From Setaria digitata (taxonomy: Eukaryota > Nematoda > Chromadorea > Rhabditida > Setariidae), in the NCBI GenBank assembly GCA_003640385.1, contig RCAB01000378.1, positions 1-63,184 on the forward strand: a DNA stretch of 63,184 bases. Direction: 5' to 3'. Below are positions 37,905-49,286 of this stretch, piece after piece; within the stretch, counting starts at the first letter, position 1; each line of letters begins with the position of its first letter. A program made the translations under genes and the position numbers. Under the pieces are notes generated by a model. The model ran no database searches. It saw only the letters and a program-made list of their open reading frames with translations, and was not told where the DNA came from.

Positions 37905-40868
37905 ATGAAGTATCTCAGATCGGATGGTCTATTCAATCTGCAATTAATGAACAGTAGTATTGGTAACGCACTATTCGCTAATACATTCCTTGCCGCTCCT
38001 GCTAGATTCAAATTTCCTACTGCTGCTACTACTACCAATAGCAATGGGGAGCCGTGCTCAATCACTGTTAAAGATATGCTCAATATGAACAAGGTAAACT
38101 TACCTGTATAATCATTACATACCTCTAGTATCATTCAAAGCACAAGTAACTTCTACAGATATTGCCAAATTTTGACGATTACTCGCCGGACAAAGGGACA
38201 AATAACGATATTGATAATGGTGAATCAGGATGGGACTTCTGGAGCCGAGTGTACGATGATCCAGCACTGCGGTCACAGATAACCGATCGTTTCCAAGTAA
38301 TCTATCGAACCCCTACTTTAATATGATAACTTGGCGGGCATGAATAATAATTTCTGGTTTCCGTTTCAGAATGCACCAACTGTATCTGAGATGCTAACAA
38401 GTGAAAAGCTTATTCGCGCACAACTTATATTTCTAAATGTACCACGGATCGGTGCTGCATCTCAACAGGTAGGAGATGTCATCCAGTATGAAAGCATTGA
38501 AATATCGTAATCAGAACAGCTATCTGTTCGCTCTCTCTTCACTTCAGATCATTCGATCTCTTATCGAAAGCGAATGTGGAAAAAATATTGCTATATTCGA
38601 TATTGCCATCAGTAACCGACGCTGGTTGGTTTTTTCTCCTTGTACGATTTTCTTTTCTTTTATTATTATTCCTCAAAACTTTCATCTTGGATATAAATAT
38701 GGCTTTCGTAAAAAATGTAAAACTTTCAAATGTAGTTTGAAAAACTGAACAGGTGTATAATAAGGTTCCATATTCTCAATGATTGTCAAAATGTTCTTTC
38801 AGGCGTGTTCGCTTCTATCGCTGCGAAGATGCATTGGAAGTTCTCCGAGCTTTTGACGGCTATCGTTTTCGAAATCGATTCTTGTCAGTTCGTTATGAGG
38901 ATAATGTTACTTGCAAGGCTAGAACTTATTATGTGGAACCTAGATGTGTATAGATTGATTGCAAATTAGATTTTTCTTTTATTTAGGCTTTTGAATTGGA
39001 CAAGCAGACAGTGAAGCTGGAATTGGAGTCCAAAATGGACTATCCTCTAGATATGAATATCCTTCCTTTTATCGACAGCAATGTATGGGCCGCTGCCGAA
39101 TATGCCCAAATTGAACTGTTCAAAAAGTTTGTCTTAGATCATATTTTTAAACTTGCAGGCATAGATGAGATATTATAATTGCTCTTAACAATGAAGAAGT
39201 TAGAATAATGACCCCCGTGCAAGTGTCGAACAAAAATGATAAATAATATTTTCCACTATTAATAATTCTTAACGAAAGCTTATAATTTAACTTATAATTT
39301 AGCTCTTCTTTACTACAAAACTTCTGCCTTATACCTATAATATTCCAACATTATACGTAACGGGAGCATAGAAATATCATCTAACAAGTAGTGAAAAAGG
39401 TAATAACTGATAAATAGTTATACGATGATGTTAAACACGCTGATTTGTACTGGATGGTTAATTAATTAATTAATTAGTTTGATTCTTGTGACTGATTCAG
39501 ACTTTGGTCTTGTTGAAGTTGATTCGATTTGTCATTTTAGTGATTTGGTAAGACTACTAGAAAGTGCTGGAAGGAATAACCCAGGAATTTGTCTCGATGA
39601 TTCGCGGATCACACAACTTGCATCTTGTGGATCATCACTTATTGATGCAATGTTGAAACAGTGGCCCGTTGGCTTGTTTCGTATGTGCACTCCGCAGGTC
39701 TGCAACTTTTTTAGCAAACTTCAACTTTCTATGATTCAAATCTTCAAAATTTGGAATATCCATTTCAGGTTCGTTTGACTGGTAGATACCTTAGTCTGAG
39801 TCATCAAAGTCAGAGTTCCGTGCTAAGCAAAGTCGCTGTCGAGGTATATCTTCACTTAAGATAATAGCTTTTTGCTTGACATAGCTGTCTGAAAATGAAA
39901 TTCGCGAACAACTTGGTGAACTCTCAACAATTCGTTCCCCTTCGGTTGGGTTGCCAGGTTAATGGGACTGAAAGCATAGCATCCGTCCTAACAGAACTTT
40001 GTGTCGGTGTGGACAGTGCGGAATGAAAGAAGGAATGGAAATGACGGAATAATGTGAACGAAGAGAATGAGGCACTCTGATGAATTCGAAGCATCACTTT
40101 GTAAAGAAAACGAAACAAGTGCGGGAAGTACTGTTACGTGAACATTGCAGTCATACCCACGAATATATATAGAGTCATGGGAACCTGTAGTGCCTACAAT
40201 AATTCAAACCAAATATCACTTGGTGGATTACTCATGCGCCCTTCTACGTCATTTTGGTGCACAACAAATACAAGTGGACTTACCATGGCGAATCCTAACA
40301 ACTCTTCTTCCACCAAGTTCCGACTGGTCCCAAGATCCTGTGGAATTAATGAACCTGGTAAAGTATGCTTCCTGTCAGTCAGTTATGTCGCTTCTCAAAG
40401 AAAGTACCAAAAATTTGAAGCCATGAAAAATAGATGAGAAAATGTTTAGGAGTAGTTCCCAAACTTTTATCGCATTCTTGCAGGTAGCCAAATTATCACC
40501 TCATACAAGTGTATTTGGCGGTACGTTATTCCTTATAAGCGACGCACGTCATCGACGATCACTGGCGCAGAAGTTGTCACATTTACCGGAATGATGCAGG
40601 TGTTATTTATTGGGATTTTTAGTGATTTGGAAGCATTTAAAATTATTCATTTCAATGGCACAGTTGTCATTGCATGATGCAAATGTTAAATGACGTTATT
40701 TTATGCTATCTTGCATCCATTTAATCCAACCTTTCATTGCAAACTATGAACGAGAAGGTACAGACCACTGGTAATCCAAATCATCGTATCTTTTTTGAGA
40801 GGTGTGATTGGCACAGCAGTAACATTTTATTAAATTCACAGTGTGAAATTTGTCGAAAATCAGAGTAG
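37905..40868 (+). CDS. RRM-domain protein with possible LOTUS/OST-HTH-like segment
   Basis: Twelve exons join in phase to about 475 residues: 37905-38093, 38159-38296, 38370-38468, 38548-38624, 38803-38932, 38987-39126, 39541-39697, 39769-39843, 39885-39957, 40151-40357, 40484-40599 and 40842-40868. An RNA-recognition motif is visible: strand 1 LIFLNVPRIG, then FDIAISNRRWRVRFYRCEDA and GYRFRNRFLSVRYED. Further on, DLVRLLESAG...ICLDD...LFRMCTPQVRL...YLSL has the helix-rich, strand-terminated pattern of a LOTUS winged helix. RRM plus LOTUS would recall MARF1-like RNA regulators, but that is tentative. A Ser/Asn/Thr-rich linker follows, and the protein ends with a CEIC motif in a 27-nt last exon. 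The exon ends at 38932 and 39126 are chosen by phase and less certain. Confidence 0.65.
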
Positions 40869-41318
40869 CTAGGAAAAATCACTATTATGCTACACTATCT
40901 TCTGATCGAGATGGCACCAAATCAAGTTCCGGCATTTTAAGAGGTATTTCGTATAGTGTATCATCTTCTGGATCTGCTCGGCTTCGTTTCGTTTTACTAC
41001 AATTCCAGTCTTACTCAGTTATTTCAGTTCCAACCCAATTTAGTTTATAACTTGCCACATCACAGTTCGTGCTGAGCAGCACGATCCATGAATTATATTC
41101 AGATGATTTCTGGATGTAATCTTTAGGCAAACTTTAAGGAACTAAAGGTAATATCAGAATATGATAGTTGAATTACAAGAAAATGTGAAGAAAAATTCAA
41201 AAAAAAAAAAAAGAAAGGTGCAGGAAGAAGGGAGAGGAAACATTCAATGTTCGGGACGAATGATGTAGGACAATTCCTATATCAATCGCCTCTACAGTAA
41301 CGTATCATATTTGTATGG
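40869..41318. other. Convergent 3' region
   Basis: About 450 bp lie between the stop codons of the RRM gene (+) and the small acylated-protein gene (-). It is AT-rich with an A-run near 41198. No ORF is supported; it should hold two overlapping or abutting 3' UTRs. Confidence 0.5.
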
Positions 41319-42178
41319 CTAAATGATTTTAAAAATGATTAAATGGATAAAACTGTGATCAGAATGGACTAACGTTCGAATGTGTAATTGCTTGTTGTTT
41401 CTCAAGTGTTTTTTGCTCAGTTTTTGTTCCAAATGCTTATGCTCTGGAACATTTAGAGAGAGAAGTGAAGCACACTGCTTATTTAATAATAATAATAATG
41501 AATAATTAGATACTGCCCACTTACCGTTGTCCTTATCAGCACTTCGTTCTGATCTACATGTGTAAATTTTGATTTCTTTCGCTTCATTTCCATTGCTGTT
41601 AGCTTCTTCGTTTGGCTCGATGCTCCGCGATGCAATTGTTTTCACTTTCAGATTGGTACTACGTTGAGCTGGTAGCTCCGGTATACTGTTTTCCACCATA
41701 TCATTTACCTCCTCGGTCGAAAATGTTACTCTGCTAGGGAGAATCAGTCATATTACAAGGCGATTTCTCGTAAAACTATAAGCTGGAAACTGTCGGATTC
41801 TTACTTTTCCATAACTGCCTCCTTACTCTTTTGTTCAGAACAAACTTTCTCTGTGACTGGTTGGCTCGTTACCTGTGAATCATTTTATTTACCAACAAAT
41901 TACTCAAATTCTTCATTTCTTTCTACTCAAATTGTTCTGTTTGTTCCTCGGGAAAGGACATCTTTCACCAATTTTTATATAAATTTCGTCAAAATCTAGA
42001 AGTCAGCGTCTCAATGTAGTGAGTTTTGTTAGAATATCAACTTTCAATTTTCAGGAATTTAAAGTAACAACAAACTGACATTTGGAAGTTCACTTATTTT
42101 TCCATTTTTATCAAGTTTTGGTAGCTTGGATTTTCCTATCTTCGTATTCTCACTCTGCTTACTGGACTGGCAACCCAT
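41319..42178 (-). CDS. Small protein with myristoylation/palmitoylation N-terminus, otherwise unrecognised
   Basis: Four exons (42178-42080, 41872-41805, 41733-41525, 41443-41319) join in phase to about 166 residues. The start MGCQSSKQSE fits the N-myristoylation consensus (Gly2, Ser6, Lys7) with Cys3 as a palmitoylation site, so attachment to the plasma membrane is likely. The rest is hydrophilic and Lys/Glu-rich, with no visible catalytic domain (VTFSTEEVNDMVENSIPEL, then EHKHLEQKLSKKHLRNNKQ). The N-terminus recalls small A-kinase-anchoring proteins and other acylated adaptors, but the similarity covers only the acylation signal. The splice into the last exon is supported by phase (G plus AG). 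Confidence 0.55.
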
Positions 42179-43352
42179 TTTCCTGGTTATTTCCTATCAG
42201 ATCAACCCGTTCCCAATAATGCAAGATGACAAATAACAGTGAATATGTCTCTTCAAATTTATGTACATTTTTCTACTGAAGATCAACCCAGTTATTCAAA
42301 TTAAAGCGATGGTATGCTCTAAGTGAAACTTTCGAAAACTTGGAGATGGGTTGAAGTTTTGTAAAATTTATGCTAGTAATGACACCAATAAAGAGATGAG
42401 TTTAAAAAGAGCTGACTGACTACAGGAAAAAAACAGGTATAAATGGATTCCAGTGATGTGGCATTCTTTATTGTTTATATTTACATTCTGCCTTAACGAA
42501 TTCAAGTAATTCATCACATTTCGTCTTTGATTAATAATAAATTATCCAGAAACACCGCGAAAAGACCGCCCAAGGGTTTTCTCAGTGAACTGGTAAATCG
42601 AATACATTTTTGAGGTAGTTTCTCTTATTTTGCTCACAAAGCTTAATAGGAAAAATAAACAACCTAAGATACCGTACGAATAAAAGCTTTGCGAATAAAA
42701 GTTACTAGCAACATCATTGGTACGTCGTACTACTTTTCCACGTCATAACGGAAGGAAGGCTGCAAGGATAAGACGAGAGGAGGATTCCGGACGACCTAAA
42801 TAAAATAGCACAACCACTACTCAGCTAAACGGTTCTGGCTGGTTCAAGTGATGCTAATATTATTAGTCTAGGATGAACTGTAGTAACTCGACTCGAGTGT
42901 AGCTGTAAGAAAGCTGTGCAAATGGGGTAGTTAGGTACAAAACAGCTCAAAATAACCTATTTTCACATGGAAGTGAGAATGTGACATTCTACTAATAGCA
43001 GATACATAATGTGCATTATTCATATGTAGTACCTCAGTCACTTAAAATTACAAAATCAGGAAAGTTTTTTTTTCTACATAACATAATCATCAAGAAAAGA
43101 GTTCAACACAACCAACCAAAAACCTGCAACTAAAATTATTTTATTAAATCAATATATATCGAGAGATGAAAAAAAAAAAAAAACATATTGAGCGCAAACA
43201 TCAATCCCTTTATTTAATCCATACACATTTTAATTACACAAAAGCTTTAGCTACCCTTCTATATTTAACAATTTCGAATAAAAAGAAAACGAATGACACC
43301 GAGATCAAACGAAATAACTGAGAGCATTAATGATTGAAGATATAGCAAATCT
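42179..43352. other. Intergenic region, no gene seen
   Basis: Roughly 1.2 kb lie between two minus-strand genes. No coding family is visible. It contains A-runs near 43168 and an unremarkable AT-rich composition. Confidence 0.5.
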
Positions 43353-44737
43353 CTACTTCCAAATATCAACACTAAGCTTCTTTTGCAAAATCTCTCGATA
43401 AAATATGAAAATATCAGCAGATGCTTGTTTAGCCAGTGCTCTCGCAGCTTCAAATGTGTTATATTCAAAGACTCCATCTGTATCGCAGGCTACCATTTCC
43501 GTCGATTCCTGAATTTGCAGTTTATTCCTACTTCATTTAATGGATGTGAATGAGACTCGTACTCACCCATTAATTAAAATAAATTAAAGTGAACATTATA
43601 TAATTTCAACTTCATGAAAAAACATTTAAATAAAACAAATTCTCAGCTGGTAGATACTTCGTTATTACCAACATAAACTACTAGTAAGTACTTCTTTCTT
43701 AGCCTTCATAAACTAACCCTTCCACTTGAATGAAACGCAAATATGAAGACTGCATCAGCAGAAGAACACTGTGTAGAGACTGGGTCCAAAATGAGACTTC
43801 CTCGAAAAACCGCTACTGTAACTCCACAAAACATTCCATTCATGATGATCCCTAAGTCGAGGGCTGCCAAACAAGCAGCATTCAAGGCCACAGCTGCCTT
43901 CAAATGTAAGCATTCTAATGCAAAAAAAGCAAACATAAAGCTTTTAATAAAATATTTTTCGAAGTTGGTATAAATAAAGAAAAATTCATTTCTGGAATAA
44001 ATAAATATAGCACCTCAGAGCCACCTTCCTGCAATAAGTGCAGAGTAACATTCAAGACAACACGGGGATAATGAACATGGTCAACGGCATGCTTCAATGC
44101 AGCGCCTAATAATCGATTAATCTGGAAAGATCGAATTACTCCTTCCTCACAGACTACTCAGTATAAAGGCTGACTTTAAGGAAAATGAAACAGTTTATGA
44201 ATGGAATTCAAGACTCACAGATAATTTCAAAGCTTGAATTTGTAAATTACCAAGATAGACACTTAACAATTTACGAAGAATTTTTGCATTGGAAATTGAC
44301 GTAATGTAAAAGTTTGCCTTACACTATCACTACGAAGATCTTGCCGCACCCAAACCCTTACAGTAATTAAGAAAAGTAAAATAAATTGTTGAAGAAATAC
44401 ATTATTAAACCTATGTCACAACGCAATTACATAATCTTTTAAAGGGACAAGTCACCACTTACAACATGAAGTTTCATATACCTGATACAAGAAATAGTGA
44501 AGGAACCTTGAAAAAGTCCTTTGACCCATGAGCATCTTTATAAAGCACATCAATGAAGAGTCGTTCATTGAGTCGTTTCGAAGAGGAAGCATTACCGGGA
44601 CCATTGATACCGCACCATATTACCGTGGCACCTTGTTCTAAAGCACATGATCCATCAGCTCGAGGTAGAAAGCCTAACTGGGCTCGAAAATCGCGTAACT
44701 TCTGGGAAGAATCGACAGCTTCAGAAGTTACTTCCAT
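43353..44737 (-). CDS. crn-5: RNA exosome subunit RRP46 (EXOSC5 / CRN-5)
   Basis: This is one of the six RNase PH-like ring proteins of the 3'-5' RNA exosome, in nucleus and cytoplasm; in C. elegans CRN-5 is also linked to apoptotic DNA degradation. Four exons (44737-44507, 44121-44014, 43897-43718, 43508-43353) join in phase 0 to about 224 residues, close to the family size. Typical features are LRDFRAQLGFLPRADGSC, the beta-strand VIWCGINGPG, RVVLNVTLHLLQEGGSE, the helix ALNAACLAALDLG, and GMFCGVTVAV with LILDP. Like metazoan ring subunits it is probably catalytically inactive; I infer this from family knowledge. It is divergent from NECAP. Confidence 0.92.
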
Positions 44738-45363
44738 TTACAACTCCTGAAATATCCATTTTCTTCGGTTATCAGCTTATTTCTTCTAGAAAATCAAGTC
44801 AAGTTTTTTCCAATTAGACTTAACTCAAGAGAAAGCTGAACCAGGCTATCACAATGACGAGTACGGTCCGTCACCTCTCGATAAACAATACAGACGGGCA
44901 ACATAAAACTCCTCAGTCCACTTCCCGCGATTTCGCTACCGACAGCGGTGTAACACGACCCGGCCACATTGCTATCGGTACTGCTCTGATGGAGAGAGGT
45001 CGTCGAGTAAGGTCACCGTCAGCGCCGATCGTTTAGTTGCACTTGGCTTACCCTCTTCACTCTTTTTCACTTCTTTGTCAACAGTACTTTGCGTATCGTT
45101 TATTAACTCTCTTTCTATAGTCATACTTTATATTACAAATTGGTCGATATGAAGTACCTTAGTGTTATGAGATTACGATTAAGCACCTTTCTACGACCTA
45201 CCGAATGATCCAGACCTCAGAAGTCAGTCCCCGGGAGTGGGTGAGTTCTTTTTCTAGCAAGAGAGCGGGAGTACGGCTGTCGAGATGTCCTTCCCGGACG
45301 AGATTCGTATTTTGTTTAAAAAATTCACTGAAGCGGAATTCTCTTTTGTTTGCAGTTCTCCTA
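44738..45363. promoter_or_regulatory. Divergent intergenic region, RRP46 (-) / NECAP (+)
   Basis: About 630 bp lie between two start codons, more GC-rich than the flanks around 44850-45040 and 45220-45310. An ORF at 44854-45036 has no family and is probably a by-product of the local composition. A shared promoter is inferred from the layout. Confidence 0.45.
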
Positions 45364-46680
45364 ATGACTGAAGAATACGAAAGTGTTTGTTTGGTGAAGC
45401 CTGAAGTGTTCGCTTATCGTATACCGCCTCTGACCAGCAACCGAGGACACAAGTGAGTTAGTCCTCTCTGTCCATTTCTGTTATAACTTTATCGTTGTTT
45501 GTATAGGAAGGAACTTTTCTGGAAGGAACAATCATTTGTGAGCAGTTAGAGTGGCATGCTAAAATTACGTCTTAGGTGCCAGGCTGTTCAGGTAGTTCTT
45601 GTTAGTAGTAGTGCTTCCCCGAATGTTGTGTTACGCATAAGCTGTTTTGGCATTTCTGTAACTTCCAAAACAGGAAAAAAGTTTTGCAGGGCTGCAGACT
45701 GGAAACTAAATGAGCCGGACTGGACAGGACGTATGCGCTTAGTAGCTATTGGCAATAAATTAGAGCTTCGGTTAGAGGATAAGGTATCTGGGGAGTTGTT
45801 TGCGAAATGCCCAGTTGATGAATATCCTGGTCTCAGCATTGAGCCTGTACTTGATTCTTCACGGTATTTTGTCGTCCGATTAAAAAATGATAATGGTCAA
45901 ACTGCATTTATCGGTTCGCTCTTTTTCTCAATATTTGTATGCGTCTGAATAATTTGCTTTAAAAATTCGACTGGGAAAAACTAATATCCAAATATCCAGG
46001 CACACTTAGGGGACCCTAGGAAATACCGACTACGAGTCGCTTTTGAAGTATTTTTAATTATCGCATCATTTCAGGCTTGGGGTTCGCTGACCGGAGTGAT
46101 TCGTTTGATTTGAATGTTGCTCTCCAGGAGCATTTCAAATATATTGAAAAAAGTGCGGAATTTTCTAAGGAACAACAACAAGGCGATCAACCAAAATTGG
46201 ATCTTGGTTTCAAAAAAGGAGAGACGATAACTATAAATTTTGGAGTAAGCTTGTTTATCCTCGCAGAAATATATTGGATTCAAATTTATTGATTGGAACG
46301 ATGCGTTAATTTGAGTCAGTATTATTAGTACTACTTGTATTACAGATGTTTGACACTACATTGCGCCTTCTTCACTATGTTCAATAATGCTTGAGCTACG
46401 CATTTTCAATTTATAAATGATGACAAATTAACTGTGATTATAATTCAAATATTTATGCAATTTTTTCATTTATTATTGACGTTCCATCGGAATACAAATA
46501 TCGAAAAGTTTGTTTCAGAAAAAAACTTCCACAAATCCTCAACAGACGAAAGTAACGCCATCAAATACAAGCAGCAATCCTGGGTCCTTTCCATTGTTGC
46601 CACCACCACCATCGGCAGTGTCTCCAGTTAGTCAGCGTTCACGCAATAGTCCAGGCAATAGAGCAGATTTCAAATCTTAA
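45364..46680 (+). CDS. ncap-1: NECAP, adaptin-ear-binding clathrin-coat protein
   Basis: NECAP binds AP-2 and limits its activation during clathrin-mediated endocytosis. Four exons (45364-45452, 45690-45913, 46075-46244, 46519-46680) join in phase to about 214 residues. The PH-like NECAP domain (DUF1681) is complete: [67 protein letters not shown] basic [11 protein letters not shown] stretch follows. The tail is Pro/Ser-rich ([13 protein letters not shown]) and ends NRADFKS. Vertebrate NECAPs end with WxxF motifs for the alpha-adaptin ear; none is visible here. First-exon choice: ATG 45364 gives the family start MTEEYESV. Confidence 0.94.
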
Positions 46681-47588
46681 TCATTTTGTGATGTATCCTT
46701 TGCTTATCCGTATCACTTGTTAATTTCATAAAGAAGACTGTGTACGAATCCGTATCTAGCTACGTATCCTTTTACTTGGGATATTTTTAGTTGCGGACAT
46801 TCCATTATGCTAGGATTTTGCGAGAGGAGTATTGAATAGCCAGAATGATTTAGACTTGCGTTGAATCTTCGCTATTGCTTTTTATAATATGAATCTCATT
46901 AATTGCTTCACCATATCCTTGCACAGTATTACATCAAGTAGTTTTTATCGATAATACTTTTTTAAGCCTTGACTGCTTTTTTTAATTTGTTAAATAAGCT
47001 TTTTGAAACATTGATGAGTTATTGTAGAATGTAATGTGTGTCACTGAAATATTGCTAGAAAATGATAAAACATCTCTGTTCACTTCTATCAAATTTTTTT
47101 TTCATCCGGACATTTCTAGATACTCTTCGTCTTTCTACCACACTGCTTGTGCTATAACTGTGAGAATAGTTGTTTTATATTGGCTGTGAAATTCAAATTT
47201 TTTCGTTATAAATATTAAAAAATATTTAATGAAATGAAAGACATGGAAGTGATTGTTGTCTTAAAGATGGAAATGTTGTTTTTCTCTTCAACATATGCTA
47301 CTGCAAATTGAGTCCATTTAATGATAGTTAAGGGATTCGCAAAGTAAAATAAAGTAAGCAGAAGTGAAAAGAACCAGTAATAGATAGTTTTCCAAATTTT
47401 TCTGAAATACCAAGGGAGGTAGTAGGTTTCCTTGATTAGAATGCCTTGATTCTCGATGATTAGTACGGTAGCAATATCACTGAAAATGGTCATTTGGACG
47501 AAGATATCGCAAAAGATTTAGAATACAGTCATTGTTCGAACCATGGATTTAGTTCTTCATTCCTGTAACTTCTTTGTATTTTCTGAAA
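46681..47588. other. Intergenic region, no gene seen
   Basis: AT-rich spacer between NECAP and the first E2 gene, both on the plus strand. A minus-strand ORF at 47215-47493 is hydrophobic but lacks family features or splice support. Confidence 0.5.
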
Positions 47589-49286
47589 ATGACAAATCGC
47601 CCGACAAATGAGAAGGCATTAGTCCGACTTTCGAATGAATATTTGGAGCTAAAAAAGGATCCAATTCCGGGCATTGTTGCGAAGCCACTGGATGGAAATT
47701 TATTGTTGTGGGGCTACGTCATTCGTGGTGCAAAAGATACTCCATATGATGGTATTTCTTTATATTCAAGTTTATAGTGCATCCTAATTACTGATTTTCG
47801 TCTTTCTAGAATTTATTTGTTAATAATTGCGCATCCAGTGTACTGGTGTGTAACATTGGATTTTTTAGGTGGTATGTATTATGGTGAATTGGAGTTCAGC
47901 GAGGATTACCCATCTATCCCTCCGCACATTCTTATGTATACACCAAACGGAAGGTAATTCAAGCATTACTGAACTGTCTGTTGTTCGCAGTAATGCGAGC
48001 ATGCCTTCTTATTTTGTAGTTTTACTCAGATGTTATTTCGATGTGAGATGTCTCAATAAAATGCTTAATGAAATTTAGATTCATGCCTGGTGAACGAATT
48101 TGTGTTTCTATTTCGGCATTTCATCCTGGAAATTGGAATCCATCATGGACTGTCGGTACATTTCTTCATTGCTTTGCACATTTTATGATGTTCGAAGAGA
48201 AAGGAATGGATGCGGGTACGTAAATGCATTTAATTTATTTAAGTTTTGGTTTCAATTTTTGTTTGTACAAAAATATTTCACACGATTCAATTTAATAATT
48301 CGCATCTAAAACCAGTTCCGCAGAAACTGTCAAAAATTTGTGCTGGCTTTTATGCAAATAAACTTAGTTTATAGCATTTCTTATAAACCGCAAAAGATTT
48401 TTAAGAAATGAACCAGGTCTTGAATTATTCAAGAAGTGGAACACAATTTTAACATTGTGTTTTTAAATGCCTGCTACCTCAGACTTTACGCCCAACATTC
48501 ATTTTATACTGTGTTTGTTACAAAACATCTTATTCCTTTGTTTCCATTATATTATTTCCTTGAATTTTTATAAAGCCATTGTTTAGTTTTTACTAACAAA
48601 ATGTAGTTGTACACGTGAGAAATATAACTGTTGTCTCGAATTCAAATGATGTGTTGCAGGCGTCAGAGGAATCCCAGTAGAGCAAAAGCGTGTTTTTGCA
48701 AAACAATCAATGTCTTACAACAAAACAGTACGTTGATGAAATTTTTCGGAAATTTTAAACAAATCTTTCAAATTTTAAACTTTTTTTTTCCAAATTACTG
48801 TTTACTGTCTTTTCTTCAAATTCCAGTTTTTTTGATCATCTGTTAGTGCTTGATTTTAAGGAACATTTCATAGCTTCTTATAAATAATAGGAAATTACTA
48901 AACATGGAGCCTTGTCAAAGTGAATTTTTTAAAACACTGATGCTTGATATTCGATATTTGTAATTGCCTCACTTTCACTTTAACTGCGTATGAAGAATGC
49001 TTTCCACTTCTTTTTCCTTTTTTTTTTTTTTTTTTTCTGGAATAAATTTCCATTTTTTTTTTTTTTTTTTTTTGCGGCTTTTTCGCCACATTTACAGTTG
49101 GGGTTTATTTTTCAGAATAAAAACTTTATGAAGGCATTCGGCGAAAGCCCTTTTGATTCAGAGGCTTCGGAAAATAAAGCTCAAACAAGTGCTGTTGAAA
49201 CAGATGACGATGAAGAAAGTGAATTATCAAGTTTCTCTGAGTCTGACCCTGATGAACTTCACACATCTTTAAGGTGGAAGTTCTAG
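47589..49286 (+). CDS. UBC6/UBE2J-family E2 paralogue without a tail anchor
   Basis: Predicted ubiquitin-conjugating enzyme. Five exons (47589-47751, 47869-47953, 48079-48215, 48660-48727, 49116-49286) join in phase to about 207 residues. UBC-fold features match UBE2J2: KKDPIPGIVAKPLDGN, WGYVIRGAKDTPYDGG, EDYPSIPPHILMYTPNGRF, with Cys91 in ERICVSISAFHPGNWNPSW as the catalytic cysteine. After the core the sequence diverges (TVGTFLHCFAHFMMF). It ends in an acidic tail (ETDDDEESELSSFSESD) with no C-terminal membrane helix, unlike canonical UBC6/UBE2J2. About 1.8 kb upstream of a canonical UBE2J2 on the same strand, it looks like a diverged tandem duplicate, possibly soluble. Two poly-T runs precede the last exon. 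Confidence 0.82.
49021..49072. repeat. Double poly-T run
   Basis: Two long T homopolymers separated by about 20 bases lie in the last intron of the first E2 gene, shortly upstream of its acceptor. Their lengths are likely unreliable in the assembly. Confidence 0.8.

Noticed and set aside
48898..49286. ORFs rich in Lys or Phe on either strand
   Set aside because: Produced by the poly-T runs; only the last about 170 bases on the plus strand are a real exon of the E2 gene.
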